Part shown: piece by piece, positions 61,843 through 64,000 of the stretch
Numbering within the stretch: position 1 is the stretch's first letter
How the letters are laid out: each line of letters opens with the position of its first letter
Source of the DNA: Chachezhania antarctica
GTDB lineage: Bacteria; Pseudomonadota; Alphaproteobacteria; Rhodobacterales; Rhodobacteraceae
Reading direction: 5' to 3'
Length of the DNA stretch: 64,000 nt
Assembly: GCF_003646465.1 (NCBI RefSeq)
Contig: NZ_QZEX01000016.1
Location: 1-64,000, forward strand
The notes under the pieces: generated by a model
What the model was told of the DNA's origin: nothing
The model's input: only the letters and a program-made list of their open reading frames with translations
The model's database searches: none
Program-made: the position numbers and the translations under genes

Positions 61843-62956
61843 TGAACCGCTCCAGGTGCCAGTCGGTGTCACCGTAGCGGTGATCGGACATGGTGATCCG
61901 CTTGGCGAAATGCGCGAGTTCGTACTCCTTCGTCATGGCGATCCCGCCATGCATCTGGATCGATTCCTCGGAGATCAGGCGCCCGACGCGGCCCACGACA
62001 TTGCGCGTGGCGGCAACGTAGAGATCGCGGGTTTTCGCATCGTCGTCCATGTGCCCGGCGATGTTGATCACGGCAGAGCGGACCTGCTCCAGCTCGATCA
62101 GCATGTCGGCCATGCGGTGCGCCAGCGCCTGGAAGGTGCCGATGGGACGACCGAACTGTTCACGGGTCACAAGGTAGCCCTTGGTCAGGTTCGACGCGGT
62201 TTCCATGGCACCCAGCGCTTCGGCCGAAATCGCCGCATTCGCACGGGCAATCGCGGTGACGATGGCCGGGTAGGCCTTGCCGGCCTCGCCCAGACGGGCA
62301 GACGCAGGCAACTTGACGTCGTCCAGCGTGACTTCCGCGGCGCGACCGCCCTGCATCAGCGGGTAGCCCACCATCGACAGGCCGGCGGCGTCGGCCGGAA
62401 CGAGGAACAGCGAGATCCCGTCTACATCCGACAGACCGCCGCTTTCGCGGGCCGACACGACGATATAGCCCGCAGCTTCGGCATTGAAGACCACGGCCTT
62501 GCGACCGTTCAGAACGATCTCATCGCCCGAGGCCTTGGCGGTGGTTTCCACCTGGCTCAGCTCGTACCGGCTGGAGGGTTCGCCATGGGCGAAGGCCAGA
62601 TGCAGCGCGCCGCCGATCACTTCCTCGACAAGTTCTTTCTGCTGGTCGGTGCCCAGCGCGGCGATCAGGCCGCCGCCCAGGATGCCCGTTTCGATGAACG
62701 GTTCGACGACACCGGCGCGGCCCAGTTCTTCGAACACCGTGGTGATGTCGAAGCCCTTGCCGCCGAAGCCGCCCTCTTCTTCCGTAAACAGCGCGCCGAT
62801 CACGCCCAGTTCGGCCAGCTCTTCCCAGATCTTGGGGCTGTAGCCTTCGTCGCTGTCGACGATCTTGTTGCGCACGTCCAGCCCGTAACGGTCGGCCAGG
62901 AAACGGCGCAGAGTGTCCTGCAGCATCTGCCGCTCTTCGGTCAGCTCGAAATTCAT
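61823..62956 (-). CDS. Acyl-CoA dehydrogenase (small-subunit type)
   Basis: A 377-residue FAD-dependent acyl-CoA dehydrogenase. It begins MNFELTEERQMLQDTLRRFLADRY, and has FAHGEPSSRYELSQVETTAK (FAD/substrate loop), REQFGRPIGTFQALAHRMADM and IQMHGGIAMTKEYELAHF. The sequence resembles the small subunit of pimeloyl-CoA-type dehydrogenases and pairs with the next gene, which is of the large-subunit type. The two probably form a heteromer. Four bases separate them. Confidence 0.88.
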   Translation of the reverse strand: MNFELTEERQMLQDTLRRFLADRYGLDVRNKIVDSDEGYSPKIWEELAELGVIGALFTEEEGGFGGKGFDITTVFEELGRAGVVEPFIETGILGGGLIAALGTDQQKELVEEVIGGALHLAFAHGEPSSRYELSQVETTAKASGDEIVLNGRKAVVFNAEAAGYIVVSARESGGLSDVDGISLFLVPADAAGLSMVGYPLMQGGRAAEVTLDDVKLPASARLGEAGKAYPAIVTAIARANAAISAEALGAMETASNLTKGYLVTREQFGRPIGTFQALAHRMADMLIELEQVRSAVINIAGHMDDDAKTRDLYVAATRNVVGRVGRLISEESIQMHGGIAMTKEYELAHFAKRITMSDHRYGDTDWHLERFIALSAA

Positions 62957-62960
62957 GTGC

Positions 62961-64000
62961 TTACACTCCGATCTGGGTCTTGGCGATGATGCCACGCTGC
63001 ACTTCGGACGATCCGCCGAAGATCGTCAGCTTGCGGTTGTTGAAGTACCGCTTGGCCTGCGGGCCCGCGTAGTCCGGGCCGATGGGCTGGTTGTCGCCCT
63101 CGACGGCTTCCGACGGGAACGGCATCGCGTAGGGCCCCACTGCGCGGCGGGCAAGGTCGTTGATCTCCTGCCGGATCAGGGTGCCGGTAACCTTCAGCAT
63201 CGATGCCTCGATCCCCGGGGCCTGTCCCACGGCGGCTTTCGACACGATGCGCAGGTTGGTAGTTTCCATCGCCATCAGGTCGCATTCCACCTGCGCCATC
63301 CGCGCGGCGAAGGCCGGGTTTTCGATCAGCGGACGACCGCCCGAGATCTCCTGCTTTGCGATCCGTTTGACCGACGCAAGCGCAGCCTTCGACGCGCCCA
63401 CGCCGGCAATGTTGGTGCGTTCGTGGGTCAGCAGGTACTTGGCGTAGGTCCAGCCCTTGTTCTCTTCGCCCACAAGGTTTTCGACCGGCACCTTGACGTT
63501 GTCGAAGAAGACCTCGTTCACCTCGTGCGTGCCTTCCAGAAGGATGATCGGACGCACTTCGATGCCGGGGGTGTTCATGTCGATCAGCAGGAACGAGATG
63601 CCTTCCTGCTTCTTCACCGTGGTGTCGGTGCGGACAAGGCAGAAGATCCAGTCGGCGTACTGGCCCAGCGTCGTCCACGTCTTCTGACCGTTGACGATGT
63701 AATGGTCGCCCTCGCGCACGGCGCGGGTTTTCAGGCTGGCAAGGTCCGACCCGGCGCCCGGTTCGGAATAGCCCTGGCACCACCAGTCCTCACCCGACAG
63801 GATGCGCGGCAGGTAGTGGTCCTTCTGTTCCTGGCTGCCGAACTTTTGCAGCACGGGGCCAAGCATCGTCAGCCCGAAGGGCACTGTGCGCGGCGCGTTG
63901 GCGAAGGCGCATTCTTCTTCGAAGATGTGGCGCTGCACGGCGTCCCATTCGGCGCCGCCATATTCCTTCGGCCAGTTCGGCGCGATCCAACCCTTGTTGT
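62961..64000 (-). CDS. Acyl-CoA dehydrogenase (large-subunit type), truncated by the window edge
   Basis: The frame continues through the end of the window, so the N terminus is missing; about 346 codons are visible. The visible part starts with NKGWIAPNWPKEYGGAEWDAV and contains QGYSEPGAGSDLASLKTRAV, GQKTWTTLGQYADW and FGGSSEVQRGIIAKTQIGV at the C terminus. It is the first gene of the unit in reading order, upstream of the small-subunit-type dehydrogenase. It likely oxidises a CoA ester made by the ligase at 59852-61342; the substrate is unknown. Confidence 0.87.
   Translation of the reverse strand, partial: NKGWIAPNWPKEYGGAEWDAVQRHIFEEECAFANAPRTVPFGLTMLGPVLQKFGSQEQKDHYLPRILSGEDWWCQGYSEPGAGSDLASLKTRAVREGDHYIVNGQKTWTTLGQYADWIFCLVRTDTTVKKQEGISFLLIDMNTPGIEVRPIILLEGTHEVNEVFFDNVKVPVENLVGEENKGWTYAKYLLTHERTNIAGVGASKAALASVKRIAKQEISGGRPLIENPAFAARMAQVECDLMAMETTNLRIVSKAAVGQAPGIEASMLKVTGTLIRQEINDLARRAVGPYAMPFPSEAVEGDNQPIGPDYAGPQAKRYFNNRKLTIFGGSSEVQRGIIAKTQIGV

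Noticed and set aside
1-64000. tRNA, rRNA, CRISPR arrays, insertion sequences and phage genes
   Set aside because: No cloverleaf with a GTTC-type arm, no regularly spaced direct repeats and no transposase or integrase motifs were seen on either strand.

Overview
The window looks like a piece of a high-GC alphaproteobacterial chromosome, most likely from the Roseobacter/Rhodobacteraceae group. Grounds: the order irr | fabA-fabB-fabI, a pcaDCHG(B) operon, a MaoC-phosphotransacetylase fusion next to ackA, a C-P lyase locus with DUF1045 and an acetyltransferase, and two small PF12692-type methyltransferases. No rRNA, tRNA, CRISPR array, prophage or insertion sequence was seen. Genes are tightly packed and many are joined by 4-base ATGA overlaps.

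Layout. (1) 0.4-1.2 kb: PhyH-type dioxygenase. (2) 1.2-4.9 kb: irr divergent from fabA-fabB-fabI (unsaturated fatty acid synthesis). (3) 5.2-7.7 kb: haloacid-dehalogenase-like HAD protein, alpha/beta hydrolase, serine/threonine dehydratase. (4) 7.8-13.6 kb: protocatechuate branch of the beta-ketoadipate pathway (pcaD, C, H, G, an extra esterase, pcaB) plus an MFS exporter. (5) 13.6-18 kb: zinc alcohol dehydrogenase, enolase-superfamily enzyme, two-cysteine ArsR regulator, amidase. (6) 18.1-21.2 kb: a giant ABC-like protein with a dead ATPase domain and a cyclic-nucleotide-binding domain. (7) 21.3-26.7 kb: DUF3307 protein, a flavoenzyme pseudogene, GST, ackA, MaoC-Pta, LprI-like protein, methyltransferase. 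(8) 27-33.8 kb: oligopeptide-type ABC importer and a YghU-type GST, ended by a clear terminator. (9) 34-36.1 kb: PAS protein, hydrolase, rpe. (10) 36.3-50.3 kb: complete phosphonate uptake and C-P lyase locus (phnCDEE, acetyltransferase, phnF, phnGHIJK, corA, phnL, phnN, DUF1045, phnM) with two PHO-box-like sites. (11) 50.3-56.9 kb: seven overlapping minus-strand genes for an unidentified glycan. (12) 57.3-59.6 kb: large MscS channel. (13) 59.9-64 kb: acyl-CoA ligase, thioesterase and two acyl-CoA dehydrogenases, the last cut by the window edge.

The most unusual items are a five-copy hairpin repeat that always sits just after the 3' end of a gene and in the same orientation to it; the pseudo-ABC/CNBD protein, whose coding frame extends upstream of any normal start codon; the translationally coupled glycan operon; a 2H-phosphoesterase-like protein in the C-P lyase locus where PhnP would be expected; and an ArsR protein with the cysteine spacing of persulfide sensors.
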